5,675 nucleotides of DNA from Deltaproteobacteria bacterium (GTDB lineage: Bacteria > Desulfobacterota > Desulfobacteria > C00003060): NCBI GenBank assembly GCA_030667105.1, contig DAOUWN010000162.1:1-5675 (forward strand), given 5' to 3'. The translations under genes were made by a program, and so were the position numbers. The notes under the pieces are model-generated. The model had not been told where the DNA came from. It did not search any database and saw nothing but the letters and a program-made list of their open reading frames with translations. Positions 5,035-5,675 of the stretch are shown in pieces; the stretch's first letter is position 1, and each line of letters opens with the position of its first letter.

Positions 5035-5675
5035 GTGTTGCGTCTTGGTTTATTAAAACCGGTTTTTTGGAATTCTGAATACGACAGTCAAGGCCCGTTC
5101 AGGTATCTTTTCAACTTTCGAAGGATCTGGTGGCTTGCAGTGATGCTGTCGGCCGGGGTGGCCCTTGTCCCGGTCATCGGTACCGGCATCTTTGATTACC
5201 GGGTCACCAAACAGGCCATGGAAGCGGAAATGCTCCTGCGTACCGCACGGCTCGTTTCCAACACCCGAAGAACTGTGACGTTTTTCCTCATTGAACGCAA
5301 GGGGGCACTGGATTTCATCGTTCAACACCAATCCTTTCGGGAACTAAATGACGGGAATTCTTTGAAACACGTCCTTGACAGCTTGCAGAAGGCCTATGGC
5401 GGTTTCACGGATCTTGGGGTCATTGACGATCATGGACTTCAGCGCACGTATGTGGGACCTTACGAGTTGGCTGGAACGGACTACAGCAAAGAAGAGTGGC
5501 TCCAGGAGGTGGTGAATCGAGGGGTCTATATCAGCGACGTGTTTCTCGGTTTTCGAAACGTCCCTCACCTGGTCATTGCTGTTCGACACAACATGCGGGA
5601 TGGCTCCTTTTATGTCCTTCGGGCGAGCATCGATACGGAACCGTTTAATAGCCTGTTAGCGGAACTGGAGGTGAG
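5035..5675 (+). CDS. Membrane sensor kinase with dCache-like periplasmic domain, N-terminal part (partial)
   Basis: The first 213 codons are visible and the frame runs off the window. A cytosolic N-terminus of about 30 residues (LRLGLLKPVFW, then PFRYLFNFRRIWW) precedes one transmembrane helix (about 32-53, LAVMLSAGVALVPVIGTGIF). A helical linker follows (about 55-90), then a Cache-type extracellular sensor region with DLGVIDDHGLQRTYVGPYEL (126-145), DYSKEEWLQEVVNRGVYISD (149-168) and HLVIAVRHNMRDGSFYVL (178-195). This arrangement is familiar from Desulfobacterota histidine kinases with dCache_1 domains. The kinase core would lie beyond 5675, so the histidine kinase call depends on the adjacent response regulator; a chemoreceptor or diguanylate cyclase is less likely. 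GTG 5035 is chosen: the frame is closed by TGA at 5026-5028, and GGTGA (5024-5028) sits six bases upstream as a ribosome site. TTG 5038 is an alternative. Confidence 0.75.
   Translation, partial: MLRLGLLKPVFWNSEYDSQGPFRYLFNFRRIWWLAVMLSAGVALVPVIGTGIFDYRVTKQAMEAEMLLRTARLVSNTRRTVTFFLIERKGALDFIVQHQSFRELNDGNSLKHVLDSLQKAYGGFTDLGVIDDHGLQRTYVGPYELAGTDYSKEEWLQEVVNRGVYISDVFLGFRNVPHLVIAVRHNMRDGSFYVLRASIDTEPFNSLLAELEV

Noticed and set aside
5055..5066. Palindrome AAAACCGGTTTT followed by T residues, terminator-like
   Set aside because: The stem would have no loop, and it lies inside the sensor kinase reading frame just after its start.

Overview
The window reads as part of a chromosome from a mesophilic Desulfobacterota-type bacterium (formerly Deltaproteobacteria). 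This rests on the family resemblance of the SulP transporter, the cytidylate-kinase-like protein and the Cache sensor kinase, on roughly balanced GC content and on SD-led, closely packed genes. The assignment is an inference from protein character. No rRNA, tRNA, CRISPR array, insertion sequence or phage gene is visible.

Left part (1-601): the last 43 codons of a probable parvulin/SurA-type peptidyl-prolyl isomerase are followed after 40 bp by a complete SlyD-like FKBP-type isomerase. These two form a protein-folding pair.

Middle gap (602-976): 375 bp without a confident gene. It holds a possible hairpin after the FKBP gene, a cryptic minus-strand reading frame that would encode a small membrane protein (670-861, start unclear), an inverted repeat (839-860), three T-tracts spaced near helical phase, and a well-formed promoter with a perfect TTGACA box. 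The promoter's -10 region runs into a 30-bp, almost perfect palindrome (932-961) that looks like the operator of the TetR-type repressor encoded next.

Right part (977-5675): five codirectional genes with gaps of 9 to 46 bp, probably one operon: a TetR-family repressor; a SulP anion transporter with a C-terminal STAS domain and an unusual insert of about 135 residues; a cytidylate-kinase-2-like protein with a degraded P-loop and a partial BON-like C-terminus; a single-domain response regulator; and the N-terminal 213 residues of a membrane sensor kinase with a periplasmic dCache-like domain, running off the window.

The combined reading, which is inference, is an autorepressed module that couples an anion transporter to two-component signalling. 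The kinase-like protein and the SulP STAS domain are candidate cytosolic links, and the Cache domain and the SulP insert are candidate periplasmic sensors. The transported anion, the TetR ligand and the output of the response regulator cannot be read from the sequence.
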